13,793 nt of DNA from JADJPL01 sp040382095 (GTDB lineage: Bacteria > Bacteroidota > Bacteroidia > Chitinophagales > Saprospiraceae): NCBI GenBank assembly GCA_040382095.1, contig JBEIGB010000095.1, forward strand, positions 1-13,793. The letters run 5' to 3'. This document shows positions 1-7,896 of the stretch, piece after piece; position 1 is the first letter of the stretch; each line of letters opens with the position of its first letter. Made by a program: the position numbers and the translations under genes. The notes beneath the pieces are model-generated. The model saw nothing but the letters and a program-made list of their open reading frames with translations, searched no databases and had not been told where the DNA came from.

Positions 1-86
1 CGCGGCACCGAAAAATATACTTTTGCCGCTGTAGGCTGCAAAATACTTTTTACACAACCGCTACTTACGAGCCCCCCTTCAAAAAA

Positions 87-395
87 TTATACTTCACTGC
101 CGAAAGCCTCCTGCCAGGCCAACACCCCTCCGATAAGGTTGCGCACGTTTTTGAACCCCGCCTGAAGCAGCAGGTGCTGGGCGGTCGCACTTCTCATACC
201 TGACCGGCAATAGACAATGATTTCTTCGTCTTTCAGTGCGTCCATTTTGGGAATGGTTTGAGAAAAAACACCCAGCGGGACGAGCTGCCCGCCAATATTG
301 AACCCCTGGTGCTCGCCGGGTTCCCGTACGTCAATCAGGACGAAGTCGTCGCCGCGGTCCATCTTTGACTTGAGTTCTTTAACATCAATGTCCAT
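87..395 (-). CDS. single-domain rhodanese-like sulfurtransferase
   Basis: A 102-aa protein that is one complete rhodanese domain, the usual length for stand-alone members. The conserved aspartate/arginine pair of the fold is at D22-V-R24, and the active-site loop is C63-R-S-G-M-R-S, with Cys63 as the expected persulfide-carrying residue. The C-terminal GG-V-x-A-W (89-94) is typical of the family. It has no signal peptide or membrane segment, so it is probably cytoplasmic, where such proteins move sulfane sulfur between thiols; the physiological acceptor cannot be read from sequence. I start it at the ATG at 393-395. A longer frame reaches a TTG at 447-449, but that would overlap the upstream gene and adds a non-conserved tail. 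It begins 41 bp after the stop of the PASTA fusion gene and is probably co-transcribed with it. No clear terminator is visible in the 86 bp beyond its stop. Confidence 0.93.
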   Translation of the reverse strand: MDIDVKELKSKMDRGDDFVLIDVREPGEHQGFNIGGQLVPLGVFSQTIPKMDALKDEEIIVYCRSGMRSATAQHLLLQAGFKNVRNLIGGVLAWQEAFGSEV

Positions 396-436
396 AAATT
401 TTGTATTTTGTTGTGATGGGTTACTTGAAAGTCTGG

Positions 437-3400
437 CTATTCCCTGCAATTTTCGGGCTTTTCCTCACTAAGATAAAGACTTATCCCTTCTCCAACGCTC
501 AATTTTAGTGCGGGGTCGAATCCTGGCGTCTGTTTATAAACATAAAGCCAGGGGAGCGGCTCGCCAGGCGCAAAAACAGAACCAACGGTAAGCTGGCTGC
601 TCTGGAGCAGGAATATTGCCTCTTCGTATGTCATGCACACGAGATCCGGGATATCCACGGTACCCGTGTTGCGGATACTCACAACGATATCAAGTGTACT
701 ACCTTTGGGCACCTTAACCCCGCGCTTGAGTTCGTTGGGTTCAATGCGCTTGCCCTTGAAAACGAGATAGAGAATCGTATTGTCCTCCAGCTCGGCATTG
801 AACTCCCGGTCTTTGACCCTGGCATTAATACCAAGCCGCTCGAGTTTTTTCCGGTATTGCTCAAAGTCGTCGTTGCCGCCGACCAGGGAGGGCAGCGGTA
901 TCTGCGGGGGCGTCGAGGAACTTACTGTAAGATAAATATAGCGGTTTTTTTTGATCCTGGACCCGGGTTTCGGTACCTGGTCGAGTATGATATCAGGGGC
1001 TTTGCCAACGATATAGATCGAATCGTTCACCAGGGTAGTGAAACTGCGCGACCTGGCTTTCCTTTTGGCTTCGCGGGTGGTCATCCCCTGATAGTCCGGT
1101 ACCTCTACCGCCTGCCCATGGTGGGTGTAGAGTTTGAGGCCTATCGAAAGGACGTTGATAAAGATGAAAATAAAAAGGGCGGCAAAAGCAAGATTTTTGA
1201 GGAAAATTGCCGAGCTGACAAAATACCATAAGTTGAGTAACCATTCCTGTAAGATGCCGACGACCCCGGTGGCGGGAAGCCTGTTGCGCAATTCCCGGAT
1301 ACTGGATCGGAGTGGGGGAGGTGTATTTTCCATAGTATGGATTGGGTTTTCGCTCTGCTGCACCGGGTTTGGGACCGGTACTGAGGGCGCTGTGATAGTG
1401 GAGGGTATATTCGGGGAAATATGTTCGGTCTGGGCGGCCAGAGCCAGTTGTTCCAGATGGGGTTTGGCGATCGTGTCGTGAATGATTGCTGCCAGGGTTT
1501 TACCGGGAAATTGTCCCTGGCGCAGGAGCGCACGTACAAGTGGGCCGCTGAGCTTCCATTCCGGGAGTATTTCCAGGTGTTCGATAATTGCTTCGATATG
1601 GACATTTTCATAAACCCGGACCGAGAGGCTGACTACGGCGGCACCCTGGACGTTTAATACACGGGCTGCGGTTTCGGCGGCTTTTTTTACTTCTTCCGCA
1701 ACTTTATGCGCTATTTCCGGGGAGAGCTGGTCGAAGCGCCGGGTTTCCTGATTGTGCATCCCGGGTAATAAACGCGTCCCGCGGCGCTCTTCAGGATTAA
1801 ATATTTGGAAAACAGGGTTTCCTTCCTCATCGTACTTGCTGACCAGGGGCACATGGAGCGCCAGCAGATGTATGGCACCACGCGGGCGGACGATTTCCTG
1901 GAAAAGGAGTTCCTGCCGGGCAGGTATTTCTTGTTGGGGTTTTAGCCGGAGTATTTTTCGAAAGGCCATACCTTCTGTACCTTCCGGGCGGAAGGCCAGG
2001 CGTATCAAAGCGTCGAGTTCTTCCCGCCGGAACAGGGGTATCCCTCCCTGGTTGTGGGGAATTCCCAAAAGCGGGTAGAGGAACCTGCTCTCAATCCGCT
2101 GCATGACAGCTTCGGGATTGGCAATAAAGCTGCCCCGCGTGAGCAGAAACTGCTCGCAAATACTTAGCTGGGTATTGCGCCGGAGCGCTTCGAGGCTGTG
2201 AAAAGGGTGCGTGGCTACTGCTGCCACAGCCGACACCGGCCCGTTGAACCCAATATGGTTCGCTTTGAGTGTTTTTTGTAGCTGGCCCTGTGCGGATCCG
2301 GCCTGGGTATCCAGAAAAAGAGCAGTCATTTTTCCGCTGAGGAGATCAATGGAAAAACGGCCGGAAGGAAACAAGGGGAGGGCAGTCGGAGACGAAAAGG
2401 GCGGTTCAGCTTGGATCGCCGGGCTTTCTCCTACACGCCTCAAGGGGATGGGCGGCACCTCCCGGACGTAAAGCTCCCCTTCTGAACCGTCCAGCATGAG
2501 CGGTATCGGCCGGAAACTTCCCTCGGAGCCCAGGAATTGTACGATCTGTGCTGCACTTTCCGTCAGGCATTGCCGCCCGGGGGCACAAGAAAATAAAATG
2601 CCGATGGGCTGTGCAGGATTTTTGGCGGCAATTATTTCCTCCAGGTAGTCCAGTAATCCCCGCCAGCTGATCTCGGAAGGGTGTTCGACAACCCGGTCGT
2701 ACAGGTTGTGATAGATCATCCAGGTTAACCAGTCAACGGGCAATTGCCCTGCCTGGGCGGCAGCGACAAATAAGGGATCATCCGGTAAAAAAGAGAGGCC
2801 TGTATTAACTTGTTCAAAAAAGATTTTCCCGGTTTGGGTAATCGTACCCGTAATCCCAAGCGCCTGGGTAATCCCTGTTTGCTGTACGACAGCCCCGGCG
2901 ATGTCCCGGATAGCAGCCGATTCAGTTGCAGAGAATATGGCCTCAGACCATTCGATACCCTCGGCAGCGGGCTGGATGCTCCTGGCATATCTTTCCGGAC
3001 GGCCAACCGGAGGAAATACCCTGGGGCCCTGGCGGGAAGGGCAAATAATCGTACTAAAGGTTTTGCCCGCAGGATGTGCGCGCAAAACGACGATATCCCC
3101 CCGGGGAAGGGCGCTTGAGAGGAAGCACTCCGCCTGCTCGAAGACGGGGTTGCCGCCATATTCATTCAGCAAATGCAGCAGCTCCTCTGGGTGGCGGACA
3201 AGCGATTGGAACGCCCCGATTTGCACCTGGATCGGAAACCCCAGGCCGATATGCAAATCGGTAAGTAACCTGAGATGTTCGATGCGTTCGGATAGACCCA
3301 TCTCCTGCCAGCGTTGCAACGGAAGGCGCTCCTGATAAAAAGCAGCATCCATAGCCTCCTGGAAACTGGACAGATCGTCCATCCGATCAATTAAGGCATA

Positions 3401-4030
3401 GTTAGAGGGATCCGTGGCCGGAAAGACCCGGAAGGGCAGGCCAAGGGAACGTACGGCGGTTTCCAGAAAATGGGCCGGTTCGCCTTGTGCCCAGGCCGTA
3501 TGGCTTATCGTCTCAAAGGGCAGGGAATCAAAACCATGATCTGCCCAAAAACTTTGTGTAGATAGGAAATTCCCAAAGAACCGGCTGGCAGCAGGCCCGG
3601 TACCAACGTAAGGGATGTGTACCGACTCAAGAGCGGCACGCACCCACGCTTCTGCTTCAGGGTGAGCGGATATGGCAATAATGGCAAGATTGATGTGCCG
3701 GGGGAGTGCCTCTAAAGTAATGGGCCGGAAATATTCATCCCACAAGCCATTCTGTGGCCTTTCCGGTAACAGCCCAAGGCTTTCTTCGTAAACGGGGAAG
3801 GGATTTTCGGTACTGGGCGTAGCTTCCGGGTCAGGAAATAACCCACACAACGATTCCCGGTAGAGGAGTTCCCACCTGGGCGAATAGAGCTGTTTATGGC
3901 AGTCGGCAAAAATCAGGAAAGGCTCAAACAACTGCCTGTCGAGATTGGTGAAAATACTTCTCGCATTGTGAAACGACTGCTCCCGCTGCCTGGAGGGGCC
4001 GCCAAAGAAAATGCCGATATTGAGTTTCAT
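437..4030 (-). CDS. tandem degenerate D-Ala-D-Ala ligase-like modules fused to TM helix and three PASTA domains
   Basis: A 1197-aa protein with an unusual architecture. Residues 1-440 resemble a D-alanine-D-alanine ligase (Ddl): an IGIFFGGPSRQREQS start, a PYVGTGPAAS motif at 140-149, and a C-terminal ATP-grasp segment near 392-435. Residues about 475-850 repeat the plan: IGILFS at 476, a GFNGP segment at 594-598, and a helix-rich end near 770-850. A Pro/Ser-rich linker (about 871-909) leads to one hydrophobic helix (about 943-966). Three PASTA-like units follow at about 975-1036, 1043-1117 and 1127-1187. The expected topology is cytoplasmic ligase modules and periplasmic PASTA domains. Key Ddl residues look replaced in both modules: the VKP lysine (VFP at 202-204; no VKP near 652-657), the GSS loop, and the E-x-N metal motif (Q407-V-N409; E813-A-I815). 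I therefore expect no ligase activity. Bacteroidota usually encode a separate small TM-PASTA protein, often near ddl, so this looks like a fusion of neighbours. The ATG start fits because the first beta strand begins at residue 3. It lies 65 bp after the protease gene. Module boundaries were judged by eye. Confidence 0.85.
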   Translation of the reverse strand: MKLNIGIFFGGPSRQREQSFHNARSIFTNLDRQLFEPFLIFADCHKQLYSPRWELLYRESLCGLFPDPEATPSTENPFPVYEESLGLLPERPQNGLWDEYFRPITLEALPRHINLAIIAISAHPEAEAWVRAALESVHIPYVGTGPAASRFFGNFLSTQSFWADHGFDSLPFETISHTAWAQGEPAHFLETAVRSLGLPFRVFPATDPSNYALIDRMDDLSSFQEAMDAAFYQERLPLQRWQEMGLSERIEHLRLLTDLHIGLGFPIQVQIGAFQSLVRHPEELLHLLNEYGGNPVFEQAECFLSSALPRGDIVVLRAHPAGKTFSTIICPSRQGPRVFPPVGRPERYARSIQPAAEGIEWSEAIFSATESAAIRDIAGAVVQQTGITQALGITGTITQTGKIFFEQVNTGLSFLPDDPLFVAAAQAGQLPVDWLTWMIYHNLYDRVVEHPSEISWRGLLDYLEEIIAAKNPAQPIGILFSCAPGRQCLTESAAQIVQFLGSEGSFRPIPLMLDGSEGELYVREVPPIPLRRVGESPAIQAEPPFSSPTALPLFPSGRFSIDLLSGKMTALFLDTQAGSAQGQLQKTLKANHIGFNGPVSAVAAVATHPFHSLEALRRNTQLSICEQFLLTRGSFIANPEAVMQRIESRFLYPLLGIPHNQGGIPLFRREELDALIRLAFRPEGTEGMAFRKILRLKPQQEIPARQELLFQEIVRPRGAIHLLALHVPLVSKYDEEGNPVFQIFNPEERRGTRLLPGMHNQETRRFDQLSPEIAHKVAEEVKKAAETAARVLNVQGAAVVSLSVRVYENVHIEAIIEHLEILPEWKLSGPLVRALLRQGQFPGKTLAAIIHDTIAKPHLEQLALAAQTEHISPNIPSTITAPSVPVPNPVQQSENPIHTMENTPPPLRSSIRELRNRLPATGVVGILQEWLLNLWYFVSSAIFLKNLAFAALFIFIFINVLSIGLKLYTHHGQAVEVPDYQGMTTREAKRKARSRSFTTLVNDSIYIVGKAPDIILDQVPKPGSRIKKNRYIYLTVSSSTPPQIPLPSLVGGNDDFEQYRKKLERLGINARVKDREFNAELEDNTILYLVFKGKRIEPNELKRGVKVPKGSTLDIVVSIRNTGTVDIPDLVCMTYEEAIFLLQSSQLTVGSVFAPGEPLPWLYVYKQTPGFDPALKLSVGEGISLYLSEEKPENCRE

Positions 4031-4095
4031 TCAGGCAATGTGCCATTTTGCCGCCAAATTACAAAAATCTGTCCAATCCTCAGTACGAAAAGGTT

Positions 4096-7000
4096 TTAGC
4101 GTTGCAGCACCAGGCGGCGTACCGAAAACCATCCGCCACCATCTACCCGAAGCAGGTAAAGGCCGTCGGGTAACGCACCTGCCTGGAGGAAAAACGACTG
4201 CATTCCGGCCGGGATATTTTTTTCAAAAATCCGCTGGCCTTGTAAGTTGAACAGGATAGCTTTCCCCATTTCCCGCAATGGGGTATCCCACTCAATGGTG
4301 AAATCGCCCTGGGTAGGGTTAGGAAATATACGCAGGCCCTGGTCTGTTGCCGATAGCGTGCTCGTCCCGACTACGGCAGCAGGGTCAATGACGATATTGA
4401 ACCGGCGCGCCGGCAGGAAACCACCTTTGCCGTTTTCGACGACGAAGGTGAAAAAGTCGGTGTCCTGGGCATTCCCATTGTGCTGATATTTCACCTTGAG
4501 CGTATTGACCGCTGCCTGGGAAAACCGGCTTCCAATGCCAAGTGCCCGCCCATCCGCACTAAGGGTGCCTTTTGCCGGAACTTTCACTACCGTAAACTGG
4601 ATTTGTTCGGCTGTGGCGGCATTATCCTGGGCGAGTAATTCCAGGTTGCGCACAGGGTTTGCCTTTCCCGGGGGTACGCGAAGGGTATCGTTGCGCACTA
4701 AATTGGGATTAGTCGCTGTTTGGGTAGAGCAAAATTCGAGACTCCAGCTCTCCAGAGATCCAGAGCTGAGGCTTTCGTTTCTCAACATACGTACCCGGAG
4801 GGTCCAGACACCTTCGGTGTTCTCCCCTTTGAAAGCGGAAAGTGGTTGAATGGGCCGGAAAACAATCCCTTTATCGGGAGGGCATACCCCTGTACCATTG
4901 ACTGCCTGTGGGGCCTCATCGTCAAATCCGAGGAACAGGCGTCCGGTCAGCGCACACTGGCCGTTATACAAGGTGGCCTCTGTGCCTTTAGGGCTGACCA
5001 GGCTGACCTGAAGGTTACGGACGAACTCCTTGTTGATCCTGATCAGGGGAACGTTGACGTCGCTAATGAGCCCCTGACTGGTAACGGTAATGCGGGATTC
5101 GATTGTGGGTGTCCCCGTACCAGGGATGTTGAGGGGTACATTGCTGCTTTGCAGGGTATTGCAACTGGTAGTGGCCGTATGGAAGGTGAAAGGGTCGGGA
5201 AGTGGCCCGGCACCGCATTCGTTCACCGGCTGGATGCGCCAGAAAAACAGCTTGTTATTGTCCAGCAATTTGGAAGGTTGAAAGCTTGTGGCGGTGATGC
5301 CGGTTTGTTTCACCAGGGAACTGTCCCCGAATTGGGGGCTGGCCGATAACTCGAAATTATAACTTCGCGCATTGGGCGATCCGTTCCATTTGAAGGGGGT
5401 TGAAAGGATGATACCGCTCGCGCCGTCTGCCGGCTGCTGCATCGCGAGATTGCTGAAGTCATTGCCCAGAGTGAAAAAACCGATGTTGCGCTCGATCGTT
5501 GGCCCATTGGGCGTTGTGGCGCGGACGATGAGGGCAACACTGTCCCTGGGTGCATTAGCAAGGGATATGTTGAGCATGACGACATCCCCTGGGTTTACTG
5601 GGTTCATCGTGAAATTATGGGAGCTGCCAGCAGGAAGCTGCCCTGCCAGGGACAACTGCACGGGGCCCTGGAAACCGAGCAGCCCGGCGGTAACGATAGA
5701 ATATTGAAGTACTTTGGGTTGACAGTGCAATGGAACATTATAGGGTTGCACGGTCATCGAATAGGTTGGCTGGGCAGCTGGCTCAATCCTGAAGTTTTGG
5801 TTGCTGATATCGAAAAAAATATTGTCGGCGGCCTCAACTTTTATGCGGGCCTCGGTACCGGTAACGGGGGGTACGGTAACAAGGGCCGAACCAGTATTGC
5901 GCGCATTTGCCGCGAGCAGATGGGGGTAGGTATAGCCGCCGTCCATGGAAAGGCGGATATTCACATATTGGCAATTTACCGGGTCGAGATGGGTGTTGGC
6001 CACTTCCCAGGTAATTGTTTGGGAAGAGCCAGAGACCCACGTTGTAGCGGTAGTGTTCGGTGAAGTTATAACAAATGGCCCTGCCTTATCCGTTGCATTG
6101 AACTGTACCTGTGCCCAGGTGACCCCCCCCGCACCAGCGAAGTTGTCCCGTACAGTACAGCGGAAAGTGAGCTTGCGGGAATAGGCCGGCAGAATCTCCG
6201 TTGTAGGCTTTTCCCCGTTGATGATCGCGCCGAGCCGGGGAAAAGTCCTGGTGGGACTAGAGGTTGGCCGGAACGACCTGAACAATGGGGAGTTGAACAG
6301 GGCTTCCCCAAGGGGTACAGAAGGCCCCGTATCGTATTGCTCCCAGCAGTAAGTGAGGGAATCCCTATCGGCATCTGCTGCACTCGCTTTTAACTCGAAA
6401 GGGGTATTTACCGGAATAGAGAAGTTGGCAGGATAGCCCAGGGTAATTACCGGGGCGCGATTGGGCGTTGGCACGATCGTCGCGCAGGAGTTGCCCTGGA
6501 ATTTCCGGCTGAACCCGATAAAGTCCTCGAGTGAACCAATATGGTAGTAATCATCCGATGCACTCTGGACGTTCTGCCCACCACATCCACCGGCATACGA
6601 CATAATCGTACTCCCACTGCCCGGCTCAAACGCGTCGTCCAGATCGTACTGGTCGGAGAAGTCTGAGCATCGGTTCCAGCTATGGGAGCACGAGAACTGA
6701 TGCCCAAGTTCGTGGGCCATAATCTGAATGGCGATAAACGATGTATTGGAAGTGAAATGACAGGTCACCCCTGCACCCTTCAGGTTGCTGCAGGCAGAGG
6801 CATACCGCGCAATCCCCCCAATGTTGTTGGCGCAGCCAAGGGTGAATACATGTCCGATGTCATAAGCATTGGCCCCGATAAATTGGTTCAGTACTGCTGT
6901 ATTCTGGGAAAGCAGGGACGGGGCATTATCCGCACTGGTATAGGGGTCCGTGGCAGCATCGAGGAAGATGAGCGTATCATTTTGGGGGATAATCTGAAGA

Positions 7001-7773
7001 CGCACAGCCGTTTCAGCTTCCAGGACCTGGTTTACGCGGTTGATAGCGGCGACCATATAGCCCATGACTTCGTTCTTATTGCCCCCTCTGGCCTGGGCAT
7101 ATTCCCCGGTGCAGGCCAGGGCAAGCCGGTAAGTGCGCAACTCGACGGTCTCGGTACCGCTGCCGCGCAAGGTATTGCCAATGGCGGGAAGAGAAGCTTT
7201 TGGCGCTAAAAGGTCCTTTGCCAGCCGGATTTCCTCATCGCTAAGGCCACAGCGTGGAGGTTCTGTACCCTCCGGCCAGTACTGGTCTTTGGTGAAGTAA
7301 CTGGCATAATAACGACTTTGTGCAGTGAAAAACGGGTCAATATACACCAGTCCGTCACTGGTCCGGATAGCTGCCCGGAAACCGCCGGGGTTGAAATCTA
7401 TACGCGCACTCCAGTCTGCGCGCCTGATCCCGCGTGCAAGGAATGTCCGTATCTCCGGATATTTTTCTGCCAGGCCGGGCGACATTACGGGGGATGCCTC
7501 GACGGTAAAGGCCTCCATTTCCCCACCGGGCAGCGGCAGGTAAAAGACCAGCCCGCCACCCTGCCCCTCCCCGGGAGCTCTTCGGAGATAAGTGCAGGCC
7601 CGCTCAAAATCAAATTCAAGTAAGCGGTAACGCCCTGTCTGTAAGGTTCTTGCTGTACTCCTGGGAGCAATAATCTTTTCCTCAGGCACATCGTTCCAGA
7701 AACTGAATCCCGTTTGTGCCTGTACAATGCTTATTCCCCAGGATAATACGGCTACCGCTAATAATCGCTTCAT
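4096..7773 (-). CDS. secreted reprolysin-like (M12B-type) metalloprotease with P domain and T9SS sorting domain
   Basis: A 1225-aa zinc metalloprotease. A signal peptide (1-19, cut at VQA-Q) is followed by a propeptide to about residue 205. The catalytic domain begins around RTYRLALACTGEY (213-225) and carries the metzincin site HExxHxxxxxH: H354, E355, H358 and H364, with Met-turn M391 in STIMSYAGG. Next come an Ig/cadherin-like region (about 440-560) with DADRDSLTYCWEQ, further beta domains (565-770), an FN3-like domain (about 778-867), a proprotein-convertase P domain (about 871-1016), a cadherin/CSPG-like repeat (about 1028-1130) and a type A T9SS sorting domain (about 1147-1225) starting LRIFPNPTQG. 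It should pass the inner membrane by Sec and the outer membrane by T9SS, to be released or surface-anchored after the tail is removed. Cys175, in PRCGLSDE, may act as a cysteine switch. I use the ATG at 7771-7773; a TTG two codons upstream is also in frame but less likely. Substrates are unknown. The gene is intact, 123 bp downstream of the barrel gene. Confidence 0.94.
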   Translation of the reverse strand: MKRLLAVAVLSWGISIVQAQTGFSFWNDVPEEKIIAPRSTARTLQTGRYRLLEFDFERACTYLRRAPGEGQGGGLVFYLPLPGGEMEAFTVEASPVMSPGLAEKYPEIRTFLARGIRRADWSARIDFNPGGFRAAIRTSDGLVYIDPFFTAQSRYYASYFTKDQYWPEGTEPPRCGLSDEEIRLAKDLLAPKASLPAIGNTLRGSGTETVELRTYRLALACTGEYAQARGGNKNEVMGYMVAAINRVNQVLEAETAVRLQIIPQNDTLIFLDAATDPYTSADNAPSLLSQNTAVLNQFIGANAYDIGHVFTLGCANNIGGIARYASACSNLKGAGVTCHFTSNTSFIAIQIMAHELGHQFSCSHSWNRCSDFSDQYDLDDAFEPGSGSTIMSYAGGCGGQNVQSASDDYYHIGSLEDFIGFSRKFQGNSCATIVPTPNRAPVITLGYPANFSIPVNTPFELKASAADADRDSLTYCWEQYDTGPSVPLGEALFNSPLFRSFRPTSSPTRTFPRLGAIINGEKPTTEILPAYSRKLTFRCTVRDNFAGAGGVTWAQVQFNATDKAGPFVITSPNTTATTWVSGSSQTITWEVANTHLDPVNCQYVNIRLSMDGGYTYPHLLAANARNTGSALVTVPPVTGTEARIKVEAADNIFFDISNQNFRIEPAAQPTYSMTVQPYNVPLHCQPKVLQYSIVTAGLLGFQGPVQLSLAGQLPAGSSHNFTMNPVNPGDVVMLNISLANAPRDSVALIVRATTPNGPTIERNIGFFTLGNDFSNLAMQQPADGASGIILSTPFKWNGSPNARSYNFELSASPQFGDSSLVKQTGITATSFQPSKLLDNNKLFFWRIQPVNECGAGPLPDPFTFHTATTSCNTLQSSNVPLNIPGTGTPTIESRITVTSQGLISDVNVPLIRINKEFVRNLQVSLVSPKGTEATLYNGQCALTGRLFLGFDDEAPQAVNGTGVCPPDKGIVFRPIQPLSAFKGENTEGVWTLRVRMLRNESLSSGSLESWSLEFCSTQTATNPNLVRNDTLRVPPGKANPVRNLELLAQDNAATAEQIQFTVVKVPAKGTLSADGRALGIGSRFSQAAVNTLKVKYQHNGNAQDTDFFTFVVENGKGGFLPARRFNIVIDPAAVVGTSTLSATDQGLRIFPNPTQGDFTIEWDTPLREMGKAILFNLQGQRIFEKNIPAGMQSFFLQAGALPDGLYLLRVDGGGWFSVRRLVLQR

Positions 7774-7785
7774 CTTCAATCAAAT

Positions 7786-7829
7786 TATTTGGAAGTCCAA
7801 ATATCATATTTTTAATGGTGTGGTGCAAA
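7786..7829 (-). promoter_or_regulatory. candidate promoter with overlapping inverted repeat, protease gene
   Basis: On the minus strand TTTG (7826-7829) is followed after 20 nt by GATATTTG (7798-7805), one base from the Bacteroidota -7 consensus TAnnTTTG and at a suitable spacing. Transcription would begin near 7791, leaving a leader of under 20 nt before the ATG at 7773. A perfect inverted repeat with 8-bp arms, TATTTGGA-AG-TCCAAATA (7786-7803), covers the -7 box and the expected start. This is a natural place for a repressor to bind. Its 2-nt spacer makes an RNA hairpin role less likely. All of this is inferred from sequence alone. Confidence 0.42.
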
Positions 7830-7896
7830 ATAAACTTTTATGCTGTTGGTAGCGATAGCCGTTTCTCCCCAACATCAAGAAAAGACAATTGGGACG

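Noticed and set aside
18..25. TACTTTTG, a TAnnTTTG match on the plus strand at the left edge
   Set aside because: It points into the antisense of the rhodanese gene and has too little upstream sequence to check for a -33 element; probably chance.
396..449. N-terminal extension of the rhodanese to a TTG start
   Set aside because: It would overlap the upstream gene, adds a non-conserved tail, and an ATG at 393-395 begins exactly at the domain.
437..4030. Calling the fusion gene ddl
   Set aside because: The catalytic residues appear missing in both modules and the protein is about four times the length of Ddl, so the symbol would mislead.
7774..7779. TTG start two codons upstream of the protease ATG
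   Set aside because: It adds only Met-Lys before a normal signal peptide; the ATG at 7771-7773 is the simpler choice.
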